Positions 7,551 to 15,652 of a stretch of DNA of 40,570 nt are shown piece by piece. Below the pieces are notes generated by a model. That model was not told where the DNA came from, did not search any database, and was given only the letters and a program-made list of their open reading frames with translations. The translations under genes were made by a program, and so were the position numbers. Position 1 is the first letter of the stretch; every line of letters begins with the position of its first letter. The DNA comes from Lactobacillaceae bacterium (GTDB lineage Bacteria > Bacillota > Bacilli > Lactobacillales > Lactobacillaceae): contig JAITPD010000011.1 in NCBI GenBank assembly GCA_031289615.1, positions 1-40,570 on the forward strand. The letters run 5' to 3'.

Positions 7551-7585
7551 AGAAATTAGTTTGTTCATTCGGGGAGGAAAGAAAA

Positions 7586-9382
7586 ATGTCAAACACTAAA
7601 GTAAAGTATGATGCTAGCACGAAGATTCCTGCTGCTGTTGCAATGATGAAGGTAATTGAGGCTTGGGGCGTCAATAATATTTATGGCTATCCAGGTGGTT
7701 CATTTAGTTCAACAATGCACGCACTGGATGTTGAAAAGGACAATATTAATTTCGTTCATATTCGGCACGAACAAGTTGGAGCGTTGGCCGCTTCTGCAGA
7801 GGCGAAGTTGACTGGTAAGCTCGGAGTGGCCTTTGGTTCAGCTGGACCAGGAGCAGTCAATTTGTTGGATGGACTCTACGATGCTCGCGAAGATCATGCA
7901 CCTGTTTTGGCTTTGGTGGGACAAGTTCCTTCGACTAAGATGAACTATGATTTCTTCCAAGAATTTAACGAAGCACCAATTTTTGATGACGTTTCAGTTT
8001 ATAACCGGACTGTGATGAATGCCGAAAGTTTGCCATACGTGGTTGATAAGGCAATTCGCATGGCCTATAAGCATCAAGGAGTTGCAGTGGTCGTAATCCC
8101 AGTTGATTTTGGTTGGGAAGAGATTGATGATATTCCTTACGAATCAGCGACATCATATCATCCGGCTGATCAAGCAAAGTTATTGCCACAACCAACAACG
8201 GACGAGATTAATACGGCGTTGGCAATGATTAAAGCAGCCAAGGCACCAGTCTTCCACGTTGGTCGTGGAGCGTTTGGAGCCTCAGAAGAGTTGATGAAGG
8301 TGTCAGAGAAGTTGCAGATTCCTATCATTACGACTGCCTTAGCTAAGGGAATTATTCCTGACAGCTATGTTGGTAACTTAGGATTGGTCAATCGAGCTGG
8401 CTCAATTTCGGCGAATGAAGCCTTGAACAATGCTGACTTGGTAATTGCAATTGGAAATGACTTCCCGTTTGCGGAAAACGTTTATACCAGTCATCCATTC
8501 CAGTTTATTCAAGTCGACATTGATAGTTCTGTAATTGGGGCGCATCATCATGTTGATTTGGGAATTGAAGCCGATGGACCTTCATTCATCAAGGCGTTGT
8601 TAGAGCAAAGTGAAGAAGCACCAAAGTCAAAAATTTATGAAGCCGAGTTGGCGCAAAATAAGGATTGGCGTGCTTATTTGAAGAAGTTGATGGATAAGGA
8701 AACGAATCCAATTGAGTACGAACAAGTTTACAAGCAAATTGCGCGAATTGCTGAAGATGATGCTGTCTTTGGAATTGATGTCGGAGATAATGTGGTTAAC
8801 ACTGTTCGTTTCTTGGATGTTAAGCCACAACAAAAGTGGACGACTTCTGCATTGTTTGCCACGATGGGTTATGGGGTGCCAGCAGCGATTGCCGGTAAGT
8901 TAGCCTTCCCAGAGCGACAGGTCTTTAATATTGCTGGTGATGGAGCGTTCTCAATGGTGATGCAAGATTTGTTGACTGAGACATTGCACGAGTTGCCAAT
9001 TATCAATATCATTACGTCAAACAAGACTTTGAGCTTTATCAAGAATTCACAAGCTGATTTACCAATGAATCCATCTGGTGTTGATATTCTTGATGCCGAT
9101 TATGCCAAGATTGCTGAAGGAATGGGTGTCGTTGGCATTAGCGTCCATACTTTCGCGGAATTGGCACCAGCGTTTGATAAGGCAGTTGCTACAACGAAAG
9201 AAGGTCGGCCAGTTTTGCTTGATATTAAGATTAGGGACAAGCGTGGTTTCCCAGTTGAAGCGATGGATATGGATCCAGAAAAGACGTCACAAGCTTCTGT
9301 TGATGCCTTTAAGGAAAAGTATGACGCGATGGAGCTTAAGCCATTGAAGGATTATTTTGCTGAATATGGTGTGGAGCTTTAG
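7586..9382 (+). CDS. Pyruvate oxidase (divergent paralogue)
   Basis: Thiamine-diphosphate flavoenzyme converting pyruvate, phosphate and oxygen to acetyl phosphate, CO2 and H2O2. The 598 residues show IRHEQVGALAASAEAKLTGK (catalytic Glu in the RHE motif), FGSAGPGAVNLLDGLYDARE, the FAD region, and the ThDP motif GDGAFSMVMQDLL ending at TSNKTLSFIKN. Compared with the second copy (10543-12315) and Lactiplantibacillus POX, residues around the active-site segment differ (SNKTLSF instead of TNxQFGF), so substrate or kinetics may differ. GGGGAGGAAAG precedes the ATG. It has its own promoter, cre box and terminator. A closely related ThDP oxidase is the only realistic alternative. Confidence 0.88.
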   Translation: MSNTKVKYDASTKIPAAVAMMKVIEAWGVNNIYGYPGGSFSSTMHALDVEKDNINFVHIRHEQVGALAASAEAKLTGKLGVAFGSAGPGAVNLLDGLYDAREDHAPVLALVGQVPSTKMNYDFFQEFNEAPIFDDVSVYNRTVMNAESLPYVVDKAIRMAYKHQGVAVVVIPVDFGWEEIDDIPYESATSYHPADQAKLLPQPTTDEINTALAMIKAAKAPVFHVGRGAFGASEELMKVSEKLQIPIITTALAKGIIPDSYVGNLGLVNRAGSISANEALNNADLVIAIGNDFPFAENVYTSHPFQFIQVDIDSSVIGAHHHVDLGIEADGPSFIKALLEQSEEAPKSKIYEAELAQNKDWRAYLKKLMDKETNPIEYEQVYKQIARIAEDDAVFGIDVGDNVVNTVRFLDVKPQQKWTTSALFATMGYGVPAAIAGKLAFPERQVFNIAGDGAFSMVMQDLLTETLHELPIINIITSNKTLSFIKNSQADLPMNPSGVDILDADYAKIAEGMGVVGISVHTFAELAPAFDKAVATTKEGRPVLLDIKIRDKRGFPVEAMDMDPEKTSQASVDAFKEKYDAMELKPLKDYFAEYGVEL

Positions 9383-9446
9383 AAAATATAATTGTGGTCT
9401 TGAGCCCTCCAACTTGAGAACATAATGTTGATGAATTTTTTCATCC

Positions 9447-9481
9447 AAATGATACTAAGGAAAAATCTTGGTATCATTTTT
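9447..9481 (+). terminator. Terminator of the first pyruvate oxidase gene
   Basis: GATACTAAG (9451-9459) pairs with CTTGGTATC (9467-9475) with flanking AAAT/ATTT, followed by T-rich sequence. A weaker GATGAA/TTCATC hairpin precedes it. Confidence 0.85.
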
Positions 9482-9522
9482 ATTTTCCAATTGAATGTGC
9501 TTTCTATCGTTCCAAAAATTAT

Positions 9523-9530
9523 GGTATGCT
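9523..9530 (+). promoter_or_regulatory. Extended -10 promoter of the AP endonuclease gene
   Basis: TGGTATGCT is an extended -10 (TGn + TATGCT) about 30 nt before the gene. Confidence 0.4.
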
Positions 9531-9558
9531 TATTTTAGATTAAAGTGGAGGCACGACA

Positions 9559-10377
9559 ATGAAGTTAATTTCATGGAACATTGACAGTATCAACGCAGCA
9601 GTTGAGCACAAATCACCCCGCGGAGAAATGACCTGGGATGTCTTGAATCAGCTGGCAGAACTGCAACCGGATGTCTTGGCGATTCAGGAAACAAAGGCTA
9701 AAGTGACAGGTCTGACTAAGAAACAGGCGACCGCTTTAGATGAATTATTTCCGGGTTATCATCGTTATTTAAATGTTAGTAATGGCCGTCCGGGTTATTC
9801 GGGGACAATGATGTTGAGCAAAGTTGAACCGATCAATGTTGAATATCCTGAAATTGGTGCGCCGGGTGAAATGGACTTAGAAGGCCGGATTATCACGTTG
9901 GAATTTGCTGATTTGTTTGTGTCGACGGTGTACACTCCTAACTCTGGCTCAGAACTAGCGCGCCTAGATGATCGCCAAGCTTGGGATGATGCATATCGCG
10001 CTTATGTAAAAAATTTGGATGCCAAGAAGCCAGTGATCTTTAGCGGTGATTTTAACGTTGCGCACCAAGAGATTGATTTGAAGAATCCAAAGTCTAATCA
10101 ACGTTCTGCTGGCTTTACAGATGAAGAGCGGGCGAAATTTACAGAGCTGCTGGATGCTGGCTTCATTGACACGTTCCGCACACTCAATCCTGACACGACG
10201 GATGTCTATACGTGGTGGGCGCAGATTAGTAAGACTTCTAAGATTAATAACAGCGGTTGGCGAATTGACTATTACTTGGCTTCAAAGCGTTTGCAAGAAC
10301 AGCTACAAAGCTTCCAAGTTGTTAATACTGGGCTACGGCAAGACCATGCGCCGATTGTGGCAGAATTTAATTTATAA
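9559..10377 (+). CDS. exoA: Exodeoxyribonuclease III / AP endonuclease
   Basis: Mg-dependent enzyme that cuts DNA 5' to abasic sites and trims 3' ends in base-excision repair. The 272 residues carry all EEP-fold active-site segments: ISWNIDSINAA (4-14, Asn), DVLAIQETK (metal Glu), GYSGTMMLS, SGDFNVAHQEIDLKNPKSN (Asp/Asn), GWRIDYYLAS and RQDHAPIVAEF (Asp-His pair). GGAGG precedes the ATG. It sits alone between two H2O2-producing oxidase genes; repair of oxidised DNA next to a peroxide source is a suggestive arrangement but may be coincidence. It has its own promoter and terminator. Confidence 0.95.
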   Translation: MKLISWNIDSINAAVEHKSPRGEMTWDVLNQLAELQPDVLAIQETKAKVTGLTKKQATALDELFPGYHRYLNVSNGRPGYSGTMMLSKVEPINVEYPEIGAPGEMDLEGRIITLEFADLFVSTVYTPNSGSELARLDDRQAWDDAYRAYVKNLDAKKPVIFSGDFNVAHQEIDLKNPKSNQRSAGFTDEERAKFTELLDAGFIDTFRTLNPDTTDVYTWWAQISKTSKINNSGWRIDYYLASKRLQEQLQSFQVVNTGLRQDHAPIVAEFNL

Positions 10378-10385
10378 ACACAGAC

Positions 10386-10413
10386 AAAAACGGTTGTTCG
10401 CGCAATCGTTTTT
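10386..10413 (+). terminator. Terminator of exoA
   Basis: AAAAACGGTTG (10386-10396) pairs with CAATCGTTTTT (10403-10413). Confidence 0.85.
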
Positions 10414-10444
10414 ATTGTGGAAGCACGCATGATGACCCTAATCA

Positions 10445-10474
10445 TTTACCATATGAAAAATTAAGTTATATAAT
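10445..10474 (+). promoter_or_regulatory. Promoter of the second pyruvate oxidase gene
   Basis: TTTACC (10445-10450), 18-nt spacer, TATAAT (10469-10474). Confidence 0.6.
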
Positions 10475-10492
10475 TGTCCTTGTAGAGAAAAG

Positions 10493-10506
10493 TGTAAGCG
10501 GTTGCA
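10493..10506 (+). promoter_or_regulatory. cre box downstream of the pox2 promoter
   Basis: TGTAAGCGGTTGCA fits TGNAANCGNTNNCA and starts about 12 nt after the predicted transcription start, the same geometry as in front of pox1. Confidence 0.8.
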
Positions 10507-10542
10507 ATTTACAACCTGTAACATAAAAGGGAGATGTAAAAA

Positions 10543-12315
10543 ATGGCAGAGACAATTAACGCCGGTGTTGCAATGGTTAAGGTACTTGAGGCCTGGGGTG
10601 TCAAGCATATTTATGGTATTCCTGGTGGATCAATTAATTCCACGATGAATGCTTTAGCGGAAGAAAAAGATCAGATTAAATATATTCAAGTTCGGCATGA
10701 GGAAGCTGGGGCCATGGCTGCAGCGGCTGATGCCAAGTTAACTGGTAAGATTGGGGTCGCCTTTGGTTCAGCTGGGCCTGGCGGAACCCATTTGTTAAAC
10801 GGGTTGTATGATGCGCGTGAAGATCACGTTCCAGTTTTGGCTTTGGTTGGTCAATTTGGAACTGGTGGTATGAACATGGATACGTTCCAGGAAATGAATG
10901 AGAATCCAATTTATGCTGATGTTTCAGTTTATAATGTGACTGTCATGACTGCTGAGTCGTTGCCACACGTGATTGATGAAGCGATCCGGCGCGCATATGC
11001 CGGTAAGGGTGTGGCAGTTGTGCAAATTCCAACTGATTTGCCAACGCACGAAATTCCAGCCGAGTCGTGGTATGCTTCAGCGAACTCATATAATGAACCA
11101 ATTTATCCAGTGATTGAAGATGAAAAAATTAATGAAGCTGTTGAAATTTTGACCAATGCTGAGCGCCCATTGATTTACTTTGGAATTGGAACGCGTAAAG
11201 CCAGTGTAGAGCTAGTCGAGTTGTCAAAGAAGTTAAAGATTCCTTTGATGAACACTGCGATTGCAAAGGGTATTGTGCCAGATGACTACGAAGCTTTGTT
11301 GGGGTCAGCTAATCGGGTTTCACAAAAGCCTGGGAATGAAGCTTTGCACCAAGCTGATGCAGTTTTGTTCATTGGAAATAATTATCCATTTGCTGAAGTT
11401 ACCAATGCATTTAAGAATACTAAGAAGTTTATCCAAGTTGATATTGATTCGTTGAAGCTTGGTAAGCGCCACAAGACGGATGTGGCGATTCTTGGGGATT
11501 CAAAGACAGCGTTGCGCCAAATGATGGATGCAAGTACTGAAAAGGCAGAGACACCTTGGTGGCGGGCGAACATTGCTAACCTGAAGAATTGGCAGGCATA
11601 TATGACGATGCTCGAAGACAAGACTGAGGGCGATTTGCAATTGTATCAAGTCTTTAAGCAGATTAACCGAATTGCAGAAGAGGATGCTGTGTTCTCAGTT
11701 GATGTTGGGGATGTCACGCAGACTTCAGTGCGCCATTTGCATTTGAATGGAAAGCAACCATGGTTCACGTCAGCGTTGTTTGCGACGATGGGGGTTGGTA
11801 TCCCAGGAGCGATTGCGGCCAAGTTGCAGTACCCTGACCGGCAAGTATTTAGCTTGGTCGGTGATGGAGCGATGGCAATGAATGGGCAAGATCTCGTGAC
11901 GCAAAAGACGTATGGTTTGAATGCGATTAATGTGATCTTTACGAATCACCAATTCGGTTTCATTACAGACGAGCAAGAAGACGCCGGAATGAGGGAACGC
12001 ATTGGGGTCGATTTTGAAGACATTGATTTCAGTAAGTACGCTGAAGCAATGGGAGTCAAAGGAATTCGTGTGACTAAGGTTGCCGAATTGCCAGCAGCAT
12101 TTGATACCGCTTTGGCTGAGTCAAAGTCAGGTCGTCCAGTTTTGATTGACGCAGTGATCAGCAATGAGCGCCCATATCCGGTTGAAATTCAAGATTTGAC
12201 ATCTGATGAGTTCAAGAAGCGCTATGAAGCAGATAATTTGCAACCTTTGACTGACTATATGATGGCTGAGGGAATTGAGATTAAAGACGGAGAAGTGGCT
12301 TTGGGTGGCTTCTAG
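10543..12315 (+). CDS. Pyruvate oxidase
   Basis: Same reaction as the paralogue at 7586. The 590 residues agree with Lactiplantibacillus plantarum POX along their length: VRHEEAGAMAAAADAKLTGK (catalytic Glu), FGSAGPGGTHLLNGLYDARE, GMNMDTFQEMNENPIYADV, the FAD domain with YFGIGTRKAS, the ThDP motif GDGAMAMNGQDLV ending TNHQFGFI, TDEQED, and a C-terminal QPLTDYMM...GGF tail. This is the canonical copy of the two. GGGAG lies before the ATG, with a promoter and cre box upstream and a terminator at 12398. Acetyl phosphate made here yields ATP through acetate kinase (not in the window). Confidence 0.94.
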   Translation: MAETINAGVAMVKVLEAWGVKHIYGIPGGSINSTMNALAEEKDQIKYIQVRHEEAGAMAAAADAKLTGKIGVAFGSAGPGGTHLLNGLYDAREDHVPVLALVGQFGTGGMNMDTFQEMNENPIYADVSVYNVTVMTAESLPHVIDEAIRRAYAGKGVAVVQIPTDLPTHEIPAESWYASANSYNEPIYPVIEDEKINEAVEILTNAERPLIYFGIGTRKASVELVELSKKLKIPLMNTAIAKGIVPDDYEALLGSANRVSQKPGNEALHQADAVLFIGNNYPFAEVTNAFKNTKKFIQVDIDSLKLGKRHKTDVAILGDSKTALRQMMDASTEKAETPWWRANIANLKNWQAYMTMLEDKTEGDLQLYQVFKQINRIAEEDAVFSVDVGDVTQTSVRHLHLNGKQPWFTSALFATMGVGIPGAIAAKLQYPDRQVFSLVGDGAMAMNGQDLVTQKTYGLNAINVIFTNHQFGFITDEQEDAGMRERIGVDFEDIDFSKYAEAMGVKGIRVTKVAELPAAFDTALAESKSGRPVLIDAVISNERPYPVEIQDLTSDEFKKRYEADNLQPLTDYMMAEGIEIKDGEVALGGF

Positions 12316-12397
12316 ACTGCGTGAATTGATAGTTTTTAAGCACATTAACTAAACTTAATAGCTTAATGAAGTTATTTCTATAACAAATACAATTTTA

Positions 12398-12444
12398 AAT
12401 AAGGCCTTGACACTTGGTAAGCAAGAGTTAAGGTTCTTATTTTT
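12398..12444 (+). terminator. Terminator of the second pyruvate oxidase gene
   Basis: AATAAGGCCTTGAC (12398-12411) pairs with GTTAAGGTTCTTATT (12427-12441) with one mismatch region, followed by T-rich sequence. It lies within the 363-nt gap before the secreted-protein gene. Confidence 0.75.
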
Positions 12445-12513
12445 GGTACAAGAGCAGAGGTGATTTTTTAAATATTGTGGCGTGAAGAAAATTAATGTCG
12501 TTAATTCAAAAGT

Positions 12514-12525
12514 GTTAACGTTAAC
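12514..12525 (+). promoter_or_regulatory. Perfect 12-bp palindrome, possible operator
   Basis: GTTAACGTTAAC is its own reverse complement. It lies about 150 nt before the secreted-protein gene, upstream of -10-like TATACT at 12583-12588. No regulator is identified. Confidence 0.3.
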
Positions 12526-12678
12526 CGTGATTTTTTTAATACAAGGTTGTAAATAAGATGTTTTGATTTGCTAATTATACGATATACTTAACTTGTTATT
12601 AAGATATGGTACCGTCTTAAATTACATAATTGGCCTGTTGCAGTTTTATCTTAAGAAATAATACGAGGGGTATTTATT

Positions 12679-13215
12679 ATGAAAAAGACAATTGCTGTAT
12701 TTAGTGTTGTAGCTTCAACAATTCTAATTGGAACTTCTATTTTACCGAGTGTTCAAGCACATGCGAGTACTATAAATTCACAAGTTAGCCAAACTATTTA
12801 TCCAAACATTGATTTTAATAATCCTGTTTTAGACAATTCAAATAGCGTCCATTATATTTTTGGAGCCGAAATATTGGCAGTAGTTAAGCTAAATAATCCT
12901 TTAGAATATGCCCAAATTCCTGATTCTGAAATACAAGCTATTCTGGAGCAGGATAATTTACGCCAAGGTGGCACATATTATAAAGACCTAGGTAACGGAA
13001 ATTACCGTATTTATATTAACAGTGCAATCGTTAAGGCAATAAAATTAGGATATATGTCCGTTGCTGCTGGATTAATTGCTGCTTCTCCACTAACAGCTGG
13101 GCTTAGTGCAGCTGTTGGTACCGCAGTGGTAGGTGCTATTTCATATATTCCAGATAATCGTGGCGCATGGTTCCAATTTAGCCGTAGTCAAATGACCAGT
13201 TTTGGACAACAATAA
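12679..13215 (+). CDS. Secreted protein of unknown function (signal peptide, hydrophobic Gly/Ala segment, GAWF tail)
   Basis: Not a family I can name. The 178 residues begin with a Sec signal peptide (1-29, cleavage likely after QAHA), then a soluble part with NSVHYIFGAEILAVVKLN (residues 55-72) and GTYYKDLGNGNYRIYINS, then a long Ala/Gly-rich hydrophobic segment (125-156) and a short tail RGAWFQFSRSQ. The pattern of a secreted protein with a late hydrophobic stretch ending in an aromatic, polar tail is seen in lactobacillar secreted peptides of unknown role, some suspected bacteriocins. GAGGGG precedes the ATG. A 43-residue two-helix membrane protein starts one base after the stop, reminiscent of an effector/immunity pair. 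The region is AT-rich compared with its left flank. Confidence 0.75.
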   Translation: MKKTIAVFSVVASTILIGTSILPSVQAHASTINSQVSQTIYPNIDFNNPVLDNSNSVHYIFGAEILAVVKLNNPLEYAQIPDSEIQAILEQDNLRQGGTYYKDLGNGNYRIYINSAIVKAIKLGYMSVAAGLIAASPLTAGLSAAVGTAVVGAISYIPDNRGAWFQFSRSQMTSFGQQ

Positions 13216-13216
13216 A

Positions 13217-13348
13217 ATGTCTAAGAAGAAATTAATGGTCGTTTCTATTTCAATGGTGCTTATAGTGTTATCTTTTCTTTTAATCAATTCGCATTGGTTA
13301 GCAGTGGCACTATTTGTTGGATTAATTATTTATTTTAAAAAAATATGA
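13217..13348 (+). CDS. Small hydrophobic protein, 43 residues
   Basis: ATG at 13217 follows the secreted-protein stop by one base, so translation is probably coupled; there is no separate strong ribosome site. The peptide opens MSKKKLMVVSISM and consists of two hydrophobic stretches (about 6-23 and 27-40) split by NSH, ending KKI. Basic ends suggest a membrane hairpin with both termini inside. Size and position fit an immunity-type partner of the upstream secreted protein, but similar small membrane proteins have many roles. A terminator follows at once. Confidence 0.6.
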   Translation: MSKKKLMVVSISMVLIVLSFLLINSHWLAVALFVGLIIYFKKI

Positions 13349-13356
13349 TTCCATTT

Positions 13357-13396
13357 AGGTGGCTTGTGTATCAATTACGCAAGTTGCCTATTTTTT
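13357..13396 (+). terminator. Terminator after the secreted/small membrane protein pair
   Basis: AGGTGGCTTG (13357-13366) pairs with CAAGTTGCCT (13380-13389) using wobble pairs, followed by A and T6. It lies between two convergent genes. Confidence 0.75.
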
Positions 13397-13435
13397 GAAT
13401 TATAAAGTACTTGCTTCTAATAGTTAGGCCTCACC

Positions 13436-13738
13436 TTAATTATTTATGAGATGTTGATTTATTTGTGAAACAAAATTCAAAAGCGTTTGTCCTTTGGGCG
13501 TTAATTTATAAATAACTCGCAGTGGAATTTCTTCAACCACAGTTCTACTAATTAAATTTAAATCCAACATTTCTGCCAAACGTTCAGATAAAACTTTATG
13601 TGATAATCTGGGAAGATTATTTTGTAATTGATTAAACCCAGTTAACTCAAAGTTCTTAATTGTTATCATAATTTCTAGTGACCATTTTGAAGATAGCGTT
13701 TTTAAAATATCTTGGGTTATTTTTGAGATGTTAGTCAT
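13436..13738 (-). CDS. HxlR-family winged-helix transcriptional regulator
   Basis: About 100 residues with the HxlR/DUF24 layout: ILKTLSSKWSLEIMITI, then a winged helix with F-LxRLSHKVLSERLAEMLDLNLISRTV as its recognition region, and YKLTPKGQTLL. HxlR proteins often sense electrophiles or quinones through an N-terminal cysteine and control flavoprotein genes; this one has no cysteine at all, so thiol sensing is excluded. I place the start at ATG 13738, because the alternative GTG at 13753 lies inside a palindrome (13746-13768). It is divergent from the HerA operon, which holds an MdaB-like gene, so it is the likely local regulator. Confidence 0.8.
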   Translation of the reverse strand: MTNISKITQDILKTLSSKWSLEIMITIKNFELTGFNQLQNNLPRLSHKVLSERLAEMLDLNLISRTVVEEIPLRVIYKLTPKGQTLLNFVSQINQHLINN

Positions 13739-13745
13739 TACTTTG

Positions 13746-13768
13746 ATACGCACTATTTGGTGCGCTAT
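13746..13768. promoter_or_regulatory. Inverted repeat upstream of the HxlR gene, probable operator
   Basis: ATACGCAC - TATTTG - GTGCGCTAT: the CGCAC/GTGCG arms are perfect, with near-matching flanks. It lies directly before the regulator start, in the gap shared with the divergent HerA operon. Confidence 0.5.
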
Positions 13769-13800
13769 TCTCTTTTCGATTCAGATTGGTAAGATAATAA

Positions 13801-13837
13801 TTGAATAGTTGCCTTCACTTTAAACAACTACATTCAA
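13801..13837. promoter_or_regulatory. Inverted repeat in the promoter region of the HerA operon
   Basis: TTGAATAGTTG (13801-13811) is mirrored by CAACTACATTCAA (13825-13837) with a 2-base interruption. A -10-like TATACA at 13839-13844 follows immediately, so a protein bound here would affect the operon. Confidence 0.4.
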
Positions 13838-13876
13838 TTATACAATTAATTTAATGCTATACAGAGGCTGACTAAT

Positions 13877-15046
13877 ATGAATTCTGAAAATTTGAATTTT
13901 GCTTATTTAAAAAATGATTTAACTCCAATTAGTTTTTCCTATGATGATTTACTTAAAAAACATTTGTTAGTTATCGGCCAAACAGGTAGTGGTAAAACTA
14001 CCTCAGTTAAAGCGATTGTTAATGAATTACAAAAAATAAATTATACAAATATTATTTTTGACCCAACAGGCGAATACGATGATTATCAAAATAGCATTAA
14101 GATGACTCTTGGAAAAAATACGTTTATTGACATTTCTAAACTTCATGCGAAAGAATTAATAAAATTAATTGGATTGAAAACAAGTGTCAATGTCCTTAAT
14201 AAAATGGAACTAGCGATTAATTCATTACGAATTCAAAATAATATTAAACACAAAACAGGTGTCTACAAAAAGATTAATAAAAAGTGGACCGACTTTAATT
14301 CTGATAATGAGCGGTTGAAATTATTCGGATATGACTACAATGTTCGGCTGTTGGCAGATCAAATCGTTCAAGAATATGTGATACCTTACGCTGATTCAAA
14401 AGCAAATTATGATTATGTTGGTCAAGAATTAGATTACGAAAATATACGTCGTGACTGGCATGAAATTTTGGCAATTAAAGCACGAGTAAATGATCCCAAA
14501 ATTGTTGAATTTTTTAATTTAAAATCACACATTAAACGAGCTTTTAAAACTGAATTAACTTTTACTATCAAACAATTCGAGGCAGCTAAAAGTTTGCACC
14601 GCTCATTAGTGATAAATTTAGCACCATTACAAGATTTTGAGCATATGCAGTCAGAGATAATCTCTTTGCTGTTTAAATTTGTTCTCTTGAACCGAGCCAA
14701 AACAGAACAACGCTTCCCAGTGACAGTTGTAATTGATGAAGCACACCGTTATTTACCAAAGCAATCAAAGTTAAATCATAATGGTATTTTTCAAGTACTT
14801 CGCGAAGGAAGAAAGTTTGGTATTAATTTGATTGTCAGCACACAGTCTCCCTTGGATCTTCCTAATCGAATGAGAGGTCAATTTAGTACATTATTGGTGC
14901 ATGAAATGTCAAATGAAGTTGAGATACAGTCAATTTTGGATACCCCGGATTTCATTAAAGAAATCCGTAGCTTAGCAGTTGGCGAGGCTCAATTAACATT
15001 TAAATCTAGAGCAAGGTATAGCATAATCATAGAGGAACCAACGTGA
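13877..15046 (+). CDS. HerA-like P-loop ATPase (DUF87 / FtsK-HerA superfamily)
   Basis: The 389 residues contain Walker A GQTGSGKTT (34-42), FDPTGEYDDY just after, Walker B VTVVIDEAHRY (around 283-291), the sensor-like VSTQSPLDL and an arginine-rich GRKFGINLI, the order seen in HerA/VirB4-type motors that pump or unwind DNA as hexamers. The long insert between Walker A and B (about 95-210) is helical and charged. Classical archaeal HerA works with nuclease NurA; no nuclease gene lies here. In bacteria HerA-like ATPases are frequent parts of anti-phage systems with a separate effector. AGAGG precedes ATG 13877. It is the first gene of a four-gene AT-rich operon. Confidence 0.85.
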   Translation: MNSENLNFAYLKNDLTPISFSYDDLLKKHLLVIGQTGSGKTTSVKAIVNELQKINYTNIIFDPTGEYDDYQNSIKMTLGKNTFIDISKLHAKELIKLIGLKTSVNVLNKMELAINSLRIQNNIKHKTGVYKKINKKWTDFNSDNERLKLFGYDYNVRLLADQIVQEYVIPYADSKANYDYVGQELDYENIRRDWHEILAIKARVNDPKIVEFFNLKSHIKRAFKTELTFTIKQFEAAKSLHRSLVINLAPLQDFEHMQSEIISLLFKFVLLNRAKTEQRFPVTVVIDEAHRYLPKQSKLNHNGIFQVLREGRKFGINLIVSTQSPLDLPNRMRGQFSTLLVHEMSNEVEIQSILDTPDFIKEIRSLAVGEAQLTFKSRARYSIIIEEPT

Positions 15047-15097
15047 TTTTTAGCAACAGATTGAAACAACAAAATCAGTTATTATGAGGAGCTAAAA

Positions 15098-15652
15098 ATG
15101 AAAATTTTAATTATTAATGGATATGAAAAACATGTTGATTCAAACGGCCAATTAAATGCAACGTTATTCAGCCGTTATATTGAACAACTTAAAAACAATA
15201 ATGATATTAAAATTAGCAATATTGAAGACTATCAGCGTACCGATGAAATTAATAAATGGTTATGGGCTGATACAGTTTTAATTCAGTTTCCAATTTATTG
15301 GTTTAACATGCCTGGAAAGTTAAAGTCATACTTTGATGACATTTTTGCGTATGGCATTTTTTACGGATTAGATTATTCCATTTATGGACAAGGTGGGAAA
15401 TTACAAGGTAAAAGATTTGCATTATCAACAACTTGGAATGCACCAGAAAATGTATTCAATGTACCAGACTCATTCTTTAGTGGGAAAAGTTTAGAGGACG
15501 TGCTATTGCCAGCTATTAAGACAATGGAATTCGTTGGTATTGAACCCCTCCAACCTCAATATTTAGTATCTTTTCATGATGTCGTCCATAATCCAGATAT
15601 TGACAAATATCTTCATGACCAACAAGAATTCATTGAAAAGAGTTTCAAATGA
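15098..15652 (+). CDS. NAD(P)H-dependent flavodoxin-fold oxidoreductase (MdaB/quinone reductase type)
   Basis: The 184 residues show the flavodoxin-like fold of the MdaB/DT-diaphorase group: KILIINGYEKH at the FMN phosphate region, WADTVLIQFPIYWFNMPGKL (the family signature around FPIYWFNMPG), FDDIFAYGIFYG and KRFALSTTWNAPENVF. Enzymes of this group reduce quinones by two electrons and protect from electrophile stress. GAGGAG lies before ATG. It follows the HerA gene by 51 nt and its stop overlaps the start of the next gene (ATGA), so it is in the operon. A nearby HxlR regulator is a common pairing for this family. Confidence 0.88.
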   Translation: MKILIINGYEKHVDSNGQLNATLFSRYIEQLKNNNDIKISNIEDYQRTDEINKWLWADTVLIQFPIYWFNMPGKLKSYFDDIFAYGIFYGLDYSIYGQGGKLQGKRFALSTTWNAPENVFNVPDSFFSGKSLEDVLLPAIKTMEFVGIEPLQPQYLVSFHDVVHNPDIDKYLHDQQEFIEKSFK

